From Lepidurus packardi (Eukaryota > Arthropoda > Branchiopoda > Notostraca > Triopsidae): a stretch of DNA of 64,000 bases. The position numbers were made by a program, and so were the translations under genes. The notes beneath the pieces were generated by a model that did not search any database, was not told where the DNA came from, and saw nothing but the letters and a program-made list of their open reading frames with translations. The DNA lies in contig JAKZAN010000007.1 in the NCBI GenBank assembly GCA_023053545.1, positions 8,370,001 to 8,434,000 on the forward strand, given 5' to 3'. Of the stretch, positions 1 through 11,481 are shown one piece after another. The first letter of the stretch is position 1; each line of letters opens with the position of its first letter.

Positions 1-407
1 CAAGATGGTATCGTTCGGTTCGATTACTAACGCAGTGCGGGAAGTTCAAATTCTCAGGGTTAAAATGGCATTTTTTCTAAATATTATCCAAGCATTAACA
101 CTCTATACATTCCTTAAACATACTGTTTTATAATTATATGCTCTATTAAGAAAGAAATTAAGATAGTATTGAAGCGTCAGACATCCAAGGCCAAAGGGAG
201 ACATATAAACACATGTCACATTACATAGGGATGACGAATTTGGGAAACTGGATCCGTACGTGATAAGTGCAGGGGCGTTTATTCAAGGCTTCTCATTGCA
301 AGTGCGTCTAATAAAATAGGACATCGCTTAAAAAAAAAGCCAAGAGCATCATTGCGAATTCACCGAACGACATTCCTTTGGCGCTTAAAGCAAGCGGTAT
401 GGGGCGC

Positions 408-507
408 TGACGTCAAGGATGACGTCAACCGAACGATAGGAGCATGAGCCGGACGAGAGAGAAACCCTTGTGTATAAAACGGTGATGACTAAAAACGGGC
501 TATAAAG
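408..507 (+). promoter_or_regulatory. CRE pair plus two TATA-like boxes (candidate promoter)
   Basis: Two perfect CREB/ATF palindromes TGACGTCA lie at 408-415 and 420-427, 12 bp apart, so on about the same helix face. A TATAAAA follows at 473-479 and a second TATAAAG at 501-507. The order and spacing fit a signal-responsive core promoter on the plus strand starting near 505-535. What it drives is uncertain; the only nearby ATG ORF is the weak one at 732-992. Confidence 0.5.
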
Positions 508-731
508 CAAACGAGCTTCTCAAACCTGCCTTGTCACAGTACCTGCTCAGAACTCGCCAACAGACAAACTTAGCTCATTACGCTGCTATTAATCATTCGT
601 GATCTTTAGTTTCTGTGCCAGTTGATAGCGTTGGAAACCACAAACATTTTGGCAGCACACTCCTCATCAGAGACAAGCTTCTGATAAGAAGGAAAACACA
701 TCAACAAAGTTTCTTTCAAGTGCTGGGGGAT

Positions 732-992
732 ATGCCTACCGTGATCGCGCCGAGTAGCCAAATGTCAGGAAATCGTGTCAGCAAAACACGGGGCAGTTCA
801 ACCAGAGCTCACGGTTTGCTTTTTCCGCCCAAGATTGTAGTGACCCAGTGTGACCCATGCGATATCTCGGTTTCCTGCTTAATTGGCACTCCCATCATCA
901 CGCAAACCACGTCCCAGCATCTGTCGATTTATCACGGACTGGAGTCTCGTGATCTTCAACGGCTTTTCTGCTTACGCTGCCCGCGAAATTAG
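732..992 (+). CDS. Candidate small ORF, 86 aa, function unknown
   Basis: An ATG-led ORF of 86 codons lies about 230 bp downstream of the CRE/TATA promoter and ends at TAG 990-992, followed at once by AATAAA at 997-1002. The product begins MPTVIAPSSQMSG, has six cysteines, no signal peptide and no domain I recognise. The reading frame stays open upstream to about 615 but only with a GTG start. Promoter, ORF and polyadenylation signal in order suggest a short transcript; it may equally be non-coding. Confidence that the ORF is translated is low. Confidence 0.22.
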   Translation: MPTVIAPSSQMSGNRVSKTRGSSTRAHGLLFPPKIVVTQCDPCDISVSCLIGTPIITQTTSQHLSIYHGLESRDLQRLFCLRCPRN

Positions 993-1469
993 AGAAAATA
1001 AACAGAAAAAACGACTCCGAAAACGGGAAATGCGGAAAAAGTGCGTCCCACTCTTTTGTCACTGTATATGCAATAATGCACAGACGTTAAATCATTCCTT
1101 GAACGTATAAATATTACGAATCCCTTCGTCTTCCCCCAACTTTGTACACACAATTTTTATCGATATGCAAAATAATACACGCACACCTTTTCCATATTTT
1201 GTTTTATCTGTATAGAACCAGGATTACGTAAAAATGTTCCTAGACAGATCATGTGAACAAAGAATCTAGGGACAAACACTAATATTTGGAAAAGAGATCC
1301 TTTTTTGAAGCATCACAGCGCTATATATACGTTCTGCCACGCAAGATTCCTTTTTACTTCCCAAGAAAATCAATACACACTTCTCCCCTTTTCTAACAAT
1401 GATAGCGTAAAAAGAAAGGAAGGATGCCTTAGCTGTAGTATAAAAGAAAAAGAAAAATTACTTTATAGA
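993..1469. other. Intergenic, AT-rich, no gene seen
   Basis: Between the candidate small ORF and the stop codon of the Kelch gene. It contains the AATAAA at 997-1002 on the plus strand and presumably the 3' UTR of the minus-strand Kelch gene. No RNA gene or repeat recognised. Confidence 0.5.
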
Positions 1470-3925
1470 TTAGTGCTTCATGACAGCTACACAAGCTCCT
1501 GCGCGGCCGTTCAGGAGCGGAGCTATCGGCTGCCACTCATTAGTCTGGGGATCATAAGCTTCGGCCAGCGATAAGTACTGTTGGCCGTCGTAGCCTCCAA
1601 TGGCTATCAAACGATCTCCAAGCACACACACTCCAACCGCTTCCCTGCCAACGCTCATCGAAGCCACTGTCGTCCACGTATCAGTACTGGGATCGTATCT
1701 GCAAAATTTGGCGACCCAAAAAAAAGAAAAAAAAATGAGAAAAAAAAGAAATACTCCCCAAACCGGATGGAAAACCATGTAGCCAGTTGCACATCACTAA
1801 TTTAAAGTGAAGGAAGGGTAATTACCGTTCAATGCAATCAAATCTGGAGGCGGACGGGTTGGAAGCAGGTGCGTCATGCCCGCCTAAAGCGTACAAATAT
1901 CCATTGAGGACAGCCACTCCAACACCTCCACGTTTGCGGGACATGGGAGCAACTGGGGCCCAACGATTAGTATGTGGGTTGTAGCATTCAACTGTTCGCA
2001 AACAAGAGCTGCCATCACGTCCTCCTACCGCATACAACCTTCAAAAGAAAAGGACAATTTTCAAACCAATGAAAACAGTCCCCAGATATAAACAAGGACA
2101 AATGAATCCAACTTTTCATCTATTTACTTTCCGTTCAACGCGGCTACACCTGCTGTTGACCGTGCAGTTGACATCGGGGCGACAAAACTCCACTGGCGAC
2201 TAATGGGGTCCCATCTTTCGACCGTGTTAAGGTAGCTCCAACCATCATGGCCACCTATGGCATACAAAGTAGGGCCGTCGAGGACGGCAATACCTAGCCC
2301 GTGCCGATGAGTGGCCATGGGAGGCAAAGAAGACCAGAGTTTGGTGGCTTGATCCAAGCACTCGACGGAATTCAAGGTTTTCAAACCGTCCCGACCTCCC
2401 ACCACTAAAAGCCGTCCATCCAATACCGCGGCCCCAAACTGGAGTCGTCTTCCGCTCAAATTGGCAAAAGAACTCCACGTGTTGAGTCTCAAATCGTATC
2501 GATCCATGCTGACAGCGCCTTAGAAATTAGGTAGAAATTTTAGAGTTTTCGAAGCATAAAGAGACAAAGAGAGATGTCTTTGTTACAAAAAGGAAGCTAT
2601 CGATTTTGACTTTACTTAGCTTTACCTTTGTTGGAATCCATGCCACCGACTAGGTACAGAAAACCCACGGTGGATTTCCGGGGACGCGTGCGAGAGGATT
2701 GGAGGGTAAAACGTCGTTCGGGGAGAACATGGTATTTGAGAGCTTCTACTATCAGTTCTTGGCAGACATGATCTTCTTTAAATACGGGATTTGCTTCAAT
2801 GTGATCGGCAATGAACTGAAAAGATTGAAAACCCCAGGCTGGCAATGAGAATGGCGACAAGTCAGGATATCAATTCATTACTTGAGGGGAAAGCAACGGA
2901 AGCTTGACGAGCGATAGCAATCCACCCAAGTCCTTCTTACGAGTAGGTAAGTCATGACGCAGCCAAAGCATTAACGCTTGGAAGATGACTTCCTCGTTGG
3001 GAACATTCAGATCATCTGAAGCGAGGAGTTTCTCGACTTCTTCGGCAGGCAAAAGCAGGAATTCTTGATTGCCAATTACATCCATGAAATGTTCCTGTAC
3101 CATGAAAACATTCTGACAGGTTAAAGGAAGTGTAAGGTAAAGAGAAAAGTACCGTGGTATAATTGTGAGAGATTTTGTACAACTCGGTGCAGAATTGAGA
3201 GTCTGCGAAGTGGCGAATGCCTAAGCAATTAGAGGGATGCAACTGTTTGATTAAAAACTGAGAACAGGCTTCAACAGCTTCTGGCAGCTGGAGCAGACAA
3301 GCTGTGCCCAAGAGAGATTCCACATTGTCTTCTTGCAATTCCAATTTCCCTATAAATAAACCAGGAGGAATACGTTTGGGTGAGTTTGTAAAACCTGATG
3401 TGCTTATTACAGTAAACGTGTTTACTCTTATAAGCAAACGCAACGATGTATACCTGTGTAGCAATAATTAACTAGAACGTATAGAGCCTCCGGATCCATG
3501 TCTCTCATGACAATCTCATTTTGATTAGACTCTCGTACGTCGTTGGTGAACATGGCAGCAAAATAATCCGAGGCCGAGCTCAACACCAATCGATGAGCGG
3601 GAATGCTTTTGGAACCTATTGTGTAAGTGTTAATACAGTACAAAGTAAAACTAATATGAGACCAAATATGCTAACTAGATTAACCTGCGACTAATACAAC
3701 ATCCGTCAGCGTCTGCGACTTTAAAAGAGATTCCATTTTCTTCAAAACTAGTTCGGCATGACCCTCATGGGAGAAGGAAAAACTTTCATCGGAGCTTGAA
3801 AAGCGGTTGGTTTCATCCAAATGAGGTCCACCAGGATAACTATCTCTCTCCCTGAGGAATAGACTGCATCTCCTAAACGACGTGGGTCTTCCAAATGGCC
3901 ATGCTCCAAGTCCTGAATCAGACAT
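1470..3925 (-). CDS. KLHL5: Kelch-like protein (KLHL4/KLHL5 type), BTB-BACK-Kelch
   Basis: Substrate adaptor of a cullin-3 ubiquitin ligase: BTB binds CUL3 and the Kelch propeller binds targets. Eight exons, all GT-AG: 3925-3685, 3615-3454, 3349-3153, 3094-2882, 2815-2626, 2518-2128, 2038-1826, 1698-1470. They join in frame to 611 codons plus TAA. BTB is about residues 56-165 ([32 protein letters not shown]), BACK about 170-300 ([24 protein letters not shown]), then six Kelch repeats from about 322 to the end, each with a Gly-Gly pair and spaced Tyr/Trp (for example [17 protein letters not shown] and GGRDGSSCL). The wording of the repeats matches the KLHL1/4/5 group rather than KLHL20. An in-frame TGA sits directly before the ATG at 3925, which supports the start, although vertebrate relatives have longer N termini that could come from an upstream exon. 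Confidence 0.94.
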
Positions 3926-4302
3926 CCTTCAGCCCAAACCAGGCTTAACACTCAACCATCGATGACGAATTAGTGATTAGCTCTGGCTCTTTTTGGAATG
4001 ACTAATGTTGACACCTAAAATAAAAATGGCACAGAAATGAACATCAAATGATAGCGTTCTTATTACAAGTTTCTAGTGTTATTTTACCTTTTTCAACTAC
4101 ACAGGGCCGAATTATAAAATACTAATGTTTACAAACAGAGATTCCTTTGTTTCAAATGCCAACAGAGCCATCTATTGCAAAAGAAGATAGAAGGCAAGAA
4201 AGAATTTATACGTATCTCCGTTTCTTACGCTTGGAACGCTTCATGGGCGCCAAAAACCGGTTACAAAGCAACGCATGACGCTTGTTTTTGACCAGAAAGT
4301 AT
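3926..4302. other. Intergenic gap between Kelch gene start and PDZ gene 3' end
   Basis: About 400 bp that should hold the minus-strand promoter of the Kelch gene and the end of the PDZ gene transcript. No clear TATA box or other motif recognised. Confidence 0.45.
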
Positions 4303-4308
4303 TTTATT
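4303..4308 (-). terminator. Polyadenylation signal AATAAA, PDZ gene A
   Basis: TTTATT on the plus strand is AATAAA on the minus strand, about 280 bp past the stop codon of the PDZ gene at 4589. It is the nearest canonical signal downstream of that stop. Confidence 0.45.
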
Positions 4309-4588
4309 AAACCGTTACAAGTGAAACTCTCCATAATTTCTAATTAGTTATTATTAATGTGACCAAATTAGTGCCGTAAACCGAAGAAGTCGTATCGTCA
4401 CTTCAGTGTTCATGCAGGTAAGGCAGAACGTTTACAGGAAACGTGCATATATATGTATTGCATTTTGTACAAGGTTTTTGCAGTGTGGGGTAATCTCTGA
4501 CAAGTACCTCGAGAGTATTTTTTAAAAACATGTTTACTACTTTTCACATCTTATCTTATCTAAGAGACGAGACATACATTATGATCTA

Positions 4589-7500
4589 TTACTTCACGGA
4601 ACCTCGACGAGCTACAGTTAGCGCAATATCTCCTGAACGAATGCTTTTAAAGATAGCGATAGCTTCTGCATGCGATAATCCCATCAACGAGTCGTCGTTC
4701 ACGGCCACGATTTCATCCCCGACTTGCAATTTCCCTTCTTCGGCCGCTTGACCTGTGGGGAATATGGTCTTTACAAAAATACCAATATTCCCCTTGGGCG
4801 AATCCCTTCCTCCCACGATGCTAAAGCCCAAGCTCTTTTTGCGAGATCCTTTCTGGAAGATGACTGTGTGGATGGCCATAGACAAGCACTTGGATTTCCG
4901 CTTATCTTGTACGACGACAGAACGTTCGCTGCTCGCCGCCGAGACGGTCCTTGGGCTGATGACGTCATTGGTAATAGGCTGAACTGCGTCCACAATATTG
5001 TGGGAAAGCTGTGTGGTTCGCTCTCCTGGCCTCTCAGCGGTGGTCGCCTCATCAGTCTCCGAGCTTAAGTGGCTGTAATCACCACACAAGCGACTGTTTG
5101 GAAGCAACAAAGCTGATGAGCGCCGAGTTTCTTCTGCTGATGAACCATTGTCGGTGCACGGAGGCAACAGTTCCGCGCTGGACGTGCCAACGTCTTGCTT
5201 GGCTGCTGCTTGAGGTCCCAAGTGCTTCTCTTCATCGTGATTTGATCCGGCTGGAGAAAGGGTGGTACTGCTGATGGAGGAAATGTTCGCAGGCTGGTTT
5301 GAGCTGGGTGGTGAGGGCAAAAGAACGGGTAAATCCCGCGCAATCACAACATCAACTTCCTGCGGGGTGTCGCACAATAACATCCGGGCCTGGCTCAAAT
5401 CCACACCCCTGAGTCGCTTCCCATTTATATTGATTATCTCGTCACCGACACAAAGCCGTCCATCTCTAAAAAATAAATAAATAAAAAATTTAGCGTTGAG
5501 GTTGAGGTTAGGGCTGCCTGCCTTTTAATTCAAGGCCAAGCGTCGTTTCATTTCATTTATGCATTTTTTATTACCTGTCAGCTGGTCCTCCAGGCTCTAT
5601 GTGGGCTATGATGTAGCCGGGCATGGCGTTTTCGTCCACTTTTTTGTTGGAAATGTAAATGCCCAGTTCCCCGGCTGGATCCTTCATGAGGCGCAACATG
5701 CGATACTGCTTAACGGGTGTAGAAGGTAAAGGAGGCAGTGAAGCAGAGGGCAAGAGCGTCTTGCCTGCCGGCTGTTGGCTGTCATCCATGGGATGATGGG
5801 AGGATGAGCGACAGACTTGACCTCCGACCCGAAAGTGCGGCAACTCGCGACTCATCAAAGCTGGGGAATTAGGTACGGAATGGGAAAGCTCATTCTGCGA
5901 AAACGAGGGAGTAGAAAGTAAAGATGAAGGTTGAGGTGGCTCCTGAGCTTGCTGGTTGTTAGTCCAACTGAATCTCCGGTGGGTGAGGTTTGACTGTGTA
6001 TTGCCACGTCCGAAGGAAGCCGACCTGGCCTGACCCCGAATGAAATGATGAATCGTCTTTTTGCCTGACGCACTAGTACTAGTACGACTCCATGGCGTAG
6101 TGTCTTGGGCAGGGGAACTCGTTATCGTATCGCGGTCTCTTATGCTCGAATGGCCGCCGTCCGCTTTAACCTTGTCACCGGAGATTCTTCGGCGAAGCGT
6201 GTCCCACACTGTGACAGGTTTATTCCGGACGGGCTCGCTGCCCGATAATGAGTTGATGGGCGATAAAGTATGGGAACTGGTGGACAGCCGGGCCGCATCC
6301 AAAGGGAACGTCGGCGTTTCTAATGCATTCGGTCCGTTTTCGTGAAAGGCTCGCAACGGGGTCGAATGGGTAGCTGCTGCGGTGGACGACTCGGACCCTT
6401 CCCAACCGCAGCCACTGCTACTCACATCGGAGCCGTTGAGCGAGCTCGAGTCCGAGTTTTCCTTCTCGATACCACTGTCCGCGTCATCCAGGAAGCGTCG
6501 ATGGTGCGCGGGCGAGTGCGTACGCCTCGTTTGGTGCGACTTCTTGGACGCGTCGCTGTCGTACCCGGATTCGTTATACAAACTCGCGGAAGGATTCGGC
6601 AGCGTCAGCGAGAAACTATTGCTCTTGGTACAGCAGTGCTCTCGCTCGGCTTTGGTGGCCGACCGGGAGCGGAAATCGCTCGAGTCGAACGGTTGGAGAT
6701 AGTGGTTCAAAGACAGCGCTGGCCGCCGAGGGGTCTTGGCTATGCATGAGGTGGACAGGCTCCGCGAGTTGGGATGCAAGAGAGATCCTTCGTGATACAT
6801 GCGATGCATCTTGGCTTTAATCTGCTTGACATCGTAGGAAGTCGAAGATGCAGGCGTGCTGGTGGTGGGTGGGCACGTAAGGATGGAACTGATGGATGAC
6901 ACGGAACCCGAGTTGTTGTTACTATTACTGCTTAAGCTACTCGAGGGATGAGTGAAGGAAGCGTGCCGCTCCACTTTGATCGGGTGATGGTTGTGCAGGT
7001 GTTCTTCGGGCAGCGACGTTAAGCGCGAACGCAAAAAGGCATAAGGGAAGCCGGGCTTTTTATGCGGGCCATTAGTACCCTTGGAAGGGTCTGCACGATC
7101 GACTACTAAGGACGACGAGGTTGAGGTTGAGATTAAGGTGCTAATGTTCTCGCAACTGACAGTCTTAAGCGGGAGCGAACCGGTGGCGCAAATGACCCGT
7201 GCCTGGTGTACGGACGATGTGGGGGGTGGTGGAGAGGGTGGTTGTTGTTGCGGGAGTAGAGGTAAAGAGCCTTCGGTCGCCGCCAAACTGAGATGAATAA
7301 GGTTGAAGCCTTCGCTCGGGTCATCGCACCGGTAGTAGCTTGACAGCTGGGAAGTGGAGGAGCTGCGGAGTAGAATCTTGGGATTCACTAATTGGGAAGC
7401 CTTACTGGCGGGAGGGCGGCGTTGGGCATGAGGTCGACCGTGATGAGGTCGACTATTCCGGCTCCGATTAAGCTGGGAGGGCGAGTAAGACGGGAAAAAC

Positions 7501-7930
7501 ACATCGTCTGGGTTGTGGCTCGAAGAAGCGGGTGCTTCTGCTGAGGCTATGTCGCAATCTGTTGAGAGGCTTCGATGCAGCGAGCGACGCGAGTCCAAGG
7601 GGAACGATAAACGTTCGCGTGAATCCCCTCGTCGTAATTGATCCAACTTGCGCCCCACGCGCCTCCCCCACGTAAGAAACCCTATAGAGCAGAAAGTAAC
7701 CAGAACGAGGTTGGGAGGGAAACGAATTGGACATTGATAGACAAAAAGGAACCGTTTTTGTTACCTTTTCTGTGATTCTCTTCGACAACCATGGCCGGTA
7801 GGGCGGTAACGGTCTGATAAGCGTCTTGTGCATGTTTAGAAGGGGGAGTTTGGTCGCCAGGCGTTGGCAAAGGTGCGAGGCTCACGAGTTGAGGGGCAGG
7901 ATCCGATCCTCGGCGCTTAAATAACCTCAT
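4589..7930 (-). CDS. Two-PDZ scaffold protein, copy A (PDZD2/pro-IL-16-like PDZ)
   Basis: Three exons: 7930-7765, 7681-5575, 5465-4589, joining in frame to 1049 codons plus TAA. An in-frame TAA lies just upstream of the ATG. The protein starts MRLFKRRGSDPAPQL; exon 2 opens with a Trp/Arg-rich stretch (GFLTWGRRVGRKLDQLRR) and then a very long Ser/Pro/His-rich, probably disordered region. PDZ1 is about residues 717-802 and is split by intron 2 just after the GGPADR motif. PDZ2 is about 957-1045 at the C terminus, with the binding loop [20 protein letters not shown]2 resembles the PDZD2/interleukin-16 precursor class. It probably scaffolds membrane or junction proteins; that is family inference. 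Its closest relative in the window is the gene at 18073-20978, on the same strand. PDZ2 here is uninterrupted, whereas in the other copy it carries an intron. Confidence 0.9.
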
Positions 7931-8265
7931 GACTTAACTCAATAACCTATAGAAAGCAAGAAAAAGATACAATGCAAAAATAGCCCCAGGAGCACAAGGA
8001 ATTTACAGGTTTTGTGTCTCGCTTCGCTTGTTTGCTTTGAGGATTTCGGATGCGCAGTTAGCAAAAAAAAGGTTAGAAAAAAAGACATTGTAGAGCACTT
8101 TACAAAGAAATGGATTTTTTGTCCGTCCCATAAAAAAAGGTCTTTAAACCCTCAATACCTCAATAGGCAAACCGAATAAGAAATAAAAAAAACTTAAGGA
8201 AGAAAAGGATTAAGGATTTCTTATGAACACTTAAAGAGCGCGGTAGTTGCATCCACTTAAGACAT
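7931..8265. other. Upstream region of PDZ gene A
   Basis: AT-rich DNA upstream of the minus-strand start at 7930. It presumably contains the promoter or 5' UTR; no TATA box or other motif stands out. Confidence 0.4.
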
Positions 8266-8610
8266 CCAAACCGATTGCATATAGCCAAAACCCAACCTGT
8301 ACAAACCACAGCGTTGCCAGATCGTATCAAAATAAGTTGAGGTCTATGGAAAAAGCGGGGAAATTAAAAATGTTAGGTTAGGTTAGCTAGGTTTGGTTAG
8401 CTAGGTTAGAGTAGGTTAAGTTAGGTTAGGTTATACTAGTTTTAGTAGTCAGAAAAGCATAATTATCTTAGCACACTAAAGGCCTTACTCTTATAAGCAC
8501 CAATTTTGTCATCAAATGGCAACGCTGTAAGAACTTTCCCGATGCTATTTCCCCTATCCTGGTTTGTACAGGTTGGGTTTTGGCTATATCCAAACCGATT
8601 CTTACTGTCG
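8266..8610. mobile_element. MITE-like hairpin element with TTAGG-rich core
   Basis: A perfect 30-bp inverted repeat pairs 8279-8308 with 8560-8589 (core GGTTTGTACAGGTTGGGTTT on the plus strand of the right arm). Similarity continues inward: CAGCGTTGCCA occurs in both arms, with an extra ~30 bp in the right arm. The loop contains a degenerate telomere-like tract at 8371-8434 made of TTAGG and TTAGC units. Inverted arms, short length and no ORF fit a non-autonomous foldback or MITE element. No target-site duplication was identified, so the outer borders are approximate. Confidence 0.65.
8371..8434 (+). repeat. Degenerate TTAGG tract
   Basis: Units of TTAGG with TTAGC, TTTGG and TTAGAG variants over about 64 bp. 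The arthropod telomere unit is TTAGG, but here the tract is short, degenerate and inside an inverted-repeat element, so it is interstitial and not a chromosome end. Confidence 0.8.
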
Positions 8611-9000
8611 TGGAGTCAACAATAGTAGGGAATCTTTTCTGGCAAACGTCATTAGGACGCTGGCTAATGTAAATGTGCACTGTATACAGGTTTTATTGAA
8701 ATTATTATTGAATATATTATATATTGAATGTATTGAATATACATATTGAATGTATTATTGAAATAAAAGAATACTGAGGCAGCGAGTTTATTAAGGGTAA
8801 AATTGTGATTTAGACTCTAATTTAATCCTTTAAATTAGACCAATTTTGGGGGTCTAAGCGATTGTAAGCAATTTCTAACAAGAAGTTCAGAATAGAAGCA
8901 CTAAACCAGTTTTGCGCCAATTTTCATAGGAGCCAGTGCCTGTAAAGTTCACGAAAGAATCGTGACTCCAGATAAGCTATACTTTTGACCATTATTCTTA
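8611..9000. other. Intergenic, AT-rich
   Basis: Contains an imperfect run of TATTGAATG-like units at about 8697-8765. No gene seen. Confidence 0.5.
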
Positions 9001-9002
9001 TA

Positions 9003-9826
9003 CAGTAGATGCCGCTTATTGATCACACTGGTTGTTTGAATGAGCCGCTTTACAGAATCACATTTTAAAGGACCGATTCAAAAGGATAAAATTCACAGCA
9101 TTTTAATCGGTTATTAGAATCAGACTTCTGGATATTAGAATCAATTTTAAAGGATCTTCACATGTACAGTAACGAAATTACGGAATTGCTACACGGACTT
9201 CGCATATTAACCACTGACATTGCTTTTACGTCGTTTTGATCCAGCCTATTACTACGCTTACGGTGGACGTTCTTTCTAAACTCCCCAGTCAACTAAATGA
9301 GCAGGTTATTCGATTGAATGACCAATTCCTTTAATTGACTGGGAAAATTAGAATTGATATCGTGTTGAGAATCCTACCTAAGCGATGGAGTAGGCTTCAA
9401 AGACGCAGTGTTAGTTGTGTTTTAGAAGCGTGGTTATATAAAAATGGCGACGAACAAGAAAAAAGTTGATTTCAATGCAAAAAAAGGAGTTGCGGCTCTT
9501 TAAAACTTATGGCTAGTTAAAATACAAAGATTTTCCACAAAGGGAAGCGGCCGTAAAGTTAGGGATTTATCAATCATCTCTGTCAAAATTGTTGAAAAAT
9601 CGTTATGAAATAAACAATACTGAATCTGGAAAAAAGGAAATGTGTGGGAAAGTGTCAAAAATTAGACGATGCTTTGTTTCTTTGGTTTAAACAAGCCAAT
9701 TCGTTCCACGCGCCGATTAACCTTATTATTCTATTGCATAGTTCCGATTTCCGGTAATTAGTATCTCCGCTCAATAGAATCAATAGTCACTTGACAAACG
9801 TGACTACAATAAGCGGCATTTAACTG
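9003..9826 (+). mobile_element. Degenerate pogo-like DNA transposon (Tc1/mariner superfamily)
   Basis: The ends are inverted: CAGTAGATGCCGCTTATTG at 9003 and, on the other strand from 9826, CAGTTAAATGCCGCTTATTG. Both are flanked by TA (9001-9002 and 9827-9828), the target duplication of this superfamily. Pogo and Tigger elements typically start CAGT. Inside, about 9440-9720, broken frames encode CENP-B-type DNA-binding pieces: a helix-turn-helix stretch (QREAAVKLGIYQSSLSKLLK) and then, in another frame, ALFLWFKQANSFHAPIN, typical of the second CENP-B/pogo DNA-binding helix set. The DDE catalytic domain is absent, and frameshifts and stops interrupt the rest. It is an internally deleted, dead copy of about 824 bp. 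Confidence 0.85.
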
Positions 9827-9828
9827 TA

Positions 9829-11057
9829 CTATAATTGTATTATTTTCCCGTTTAATTCCTTAGTTAAGGTAGCGAATGAGGCAATTAGTACAACAATCTA
9901 ATAATATATTTGTTTAAATATGGCTTGTAGGCTTAAGGTCGTTTACCCGTAATTTATGTCTTCATAAAAGGGTTGGGGTGATGGGTTGGGTATCCAAATT
10001 AAAACTTTAACAATACTAATGACGGCCTATTACTATGATTTATTTCTTCTAATAAAATAAGTAAATATGCTTTGGTTTGGTTGCTTTTCAATTCGATTCA
10101 GTTCTCTTCGGCATGCTTTCATAAAAGCTAACATTCAATTATGACTGCAAATAGCTTCTCACCCATTGGTGTTAACTATAATAGCAAAGACATTTACAAT
10201 AGAGACACCTGGTTTTTGTAAAGGGCAAGAAGAAAAAAAACGCCCCGGAAAACGAAGAAGCAACGTGGACCGTTTGCTTAAAGAAACCCCCAAAGGAACA
10301 CAAGTTGGCATCTGCTACTTGTGAATTGAAAAGTTGAAATAAAATCTGTCTTTCTCGCTATTCCCTCGAAACTACAATAGGGAAACAGTTTTCAGGGGGC
10401 CTGCTGCTGCTGCTTGCTTCGTACTATGCATTTAGCGTAGTGCATTTGGTGCTTTCCAAAAAGACCTTGGGATGTATAAGAAAAGATGCCAAGACCCTTA
10501 AAATTTTCTCGACTCGAGCCCTCCAAAACGCAGAGACCCTTATTATAAGGAGGAGGACGAGGCCCGGTTTGGAGCAGTTACTATAAAAGCTCAGGTGGAG
10601 TTCTTTTTCTGGTCAGGGGCTATTGAACAGGTGTGGCGCGCAAGTTACACTATACTATAGAATGGGGAGCCCCTAATAACGGCAGAAGCGAGCCAAAAAG
10701 AGAAAGACTAGTGCTATTTTCCCGGGCACAAGCTGCGGACCCCTAAAAAAATGTAAAAAAAATAGATACTATACTATACAACCGAAAACTCAGAGGCTAC
10801 TTAATTTATTCCACTTTTTCTTTCTTACTTTTCTTGAACAGCCTCCAAAAGGAGTTTTATAGAGCCGGGTTGACAAATAAGGCGCAAGTGGTCATCCTTG
10901 AACCACATTGGGGATTTTAAGAATAGCTATAGCCACATTGCCAAGAAAGTTTCTTTGGTTTGCTTCAAATGCGGTTCTATCTTGTATATCTTATTTGTTT
11001 TAGGATTCCCTTTGTAATTAGCAATACTCCGGGACGTTTATGCAAGAATTGCGGCAA
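9829..11057. other. Intergenic, no gene seen
   Basis: About 1.2 kb without a convincing ORF. It shows short simple motifs (ACTATACTATA twice, near 10650 and 10768) and otherwise mixed-composition DNA. Confidence 0.5.
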
Positions 11058-11070
11058 ATTACGAGAAAAA

Positions 11071-11468
11071 TTCAACACGTTCTCCGGATTTAGTTACCAA
11101 CGTACGTAATGTATCCCGGAGTTAAAAATTTACACTAGTGTGTCACTGTCTAACAATGAATTTTTATTTTTTTCAGCTGGTGGAGTGAAAGTGCAAGTTT
11201 TAACGTTTCTCATCAACTTTCGTTGATGAGAATCGTTAACCTAATCTAACCTAACCTAACATAATCTAACCTAAGCAAACCTATAACCTAACCTCTAACC
11301 TAAGCTAACCTAACCTAACCTAAACTAATTCATTTCCAATCCAACAACCATTTTCAACTCGAGTTACACCCATTTGTCATTCTTTTTCCGGAGAACGTTT
11401 TGCAACAATAATACACACTAGTGTCAATTTTATCTCCGAGTTCCGAAACTGGAGAACCTGTTGGAAAA
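11071..11468. mobile_element. MITE-like inverted-repeat element, copy 1, with CCTAA-rich interior
   Basis: Left end TTCAACACGTTCTCCGG and right end (reverse complement) TTCCAACAGGTTCTCCAG form imperfect terminal inverted repeats. A second inner inverted pair uses the same ACGTTCTCCGGA core. A perfect 13-bp direct repeat, ATTACGAGAAAAA, flanks the element at 11058-11070 and 11469-11481 and is the likely target-site duplication. The interior holds a short hairpin (CTCATCAAC/GTTGATGAG, about 11210-11231) and a CCTAA-rich tract at 11234-11325. A diverged second copy lies in a myosin intron at 28747-29087. No ORF, so non-autonomous. Confidence 0.75.
11234..11325 (-). repeat. Degenerate CCTAA (TTAGG) tract inside MITE copy 1
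   Basis: About 90 bp of CTAACC/CCTAA units with frequent single-base changes. It is interstitial and belongs to the surrounding inverted-repeat element. Confidence 0.75.
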
Positions 11469-11481
11469 ATTACGAGAAAAA

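Noticed and set aside
8371-8434. Telomere or chromosome end
   Set aside because: The TTAGG tracts are short, degenerate and internal to inverted-repeat elements with genes on both sides.
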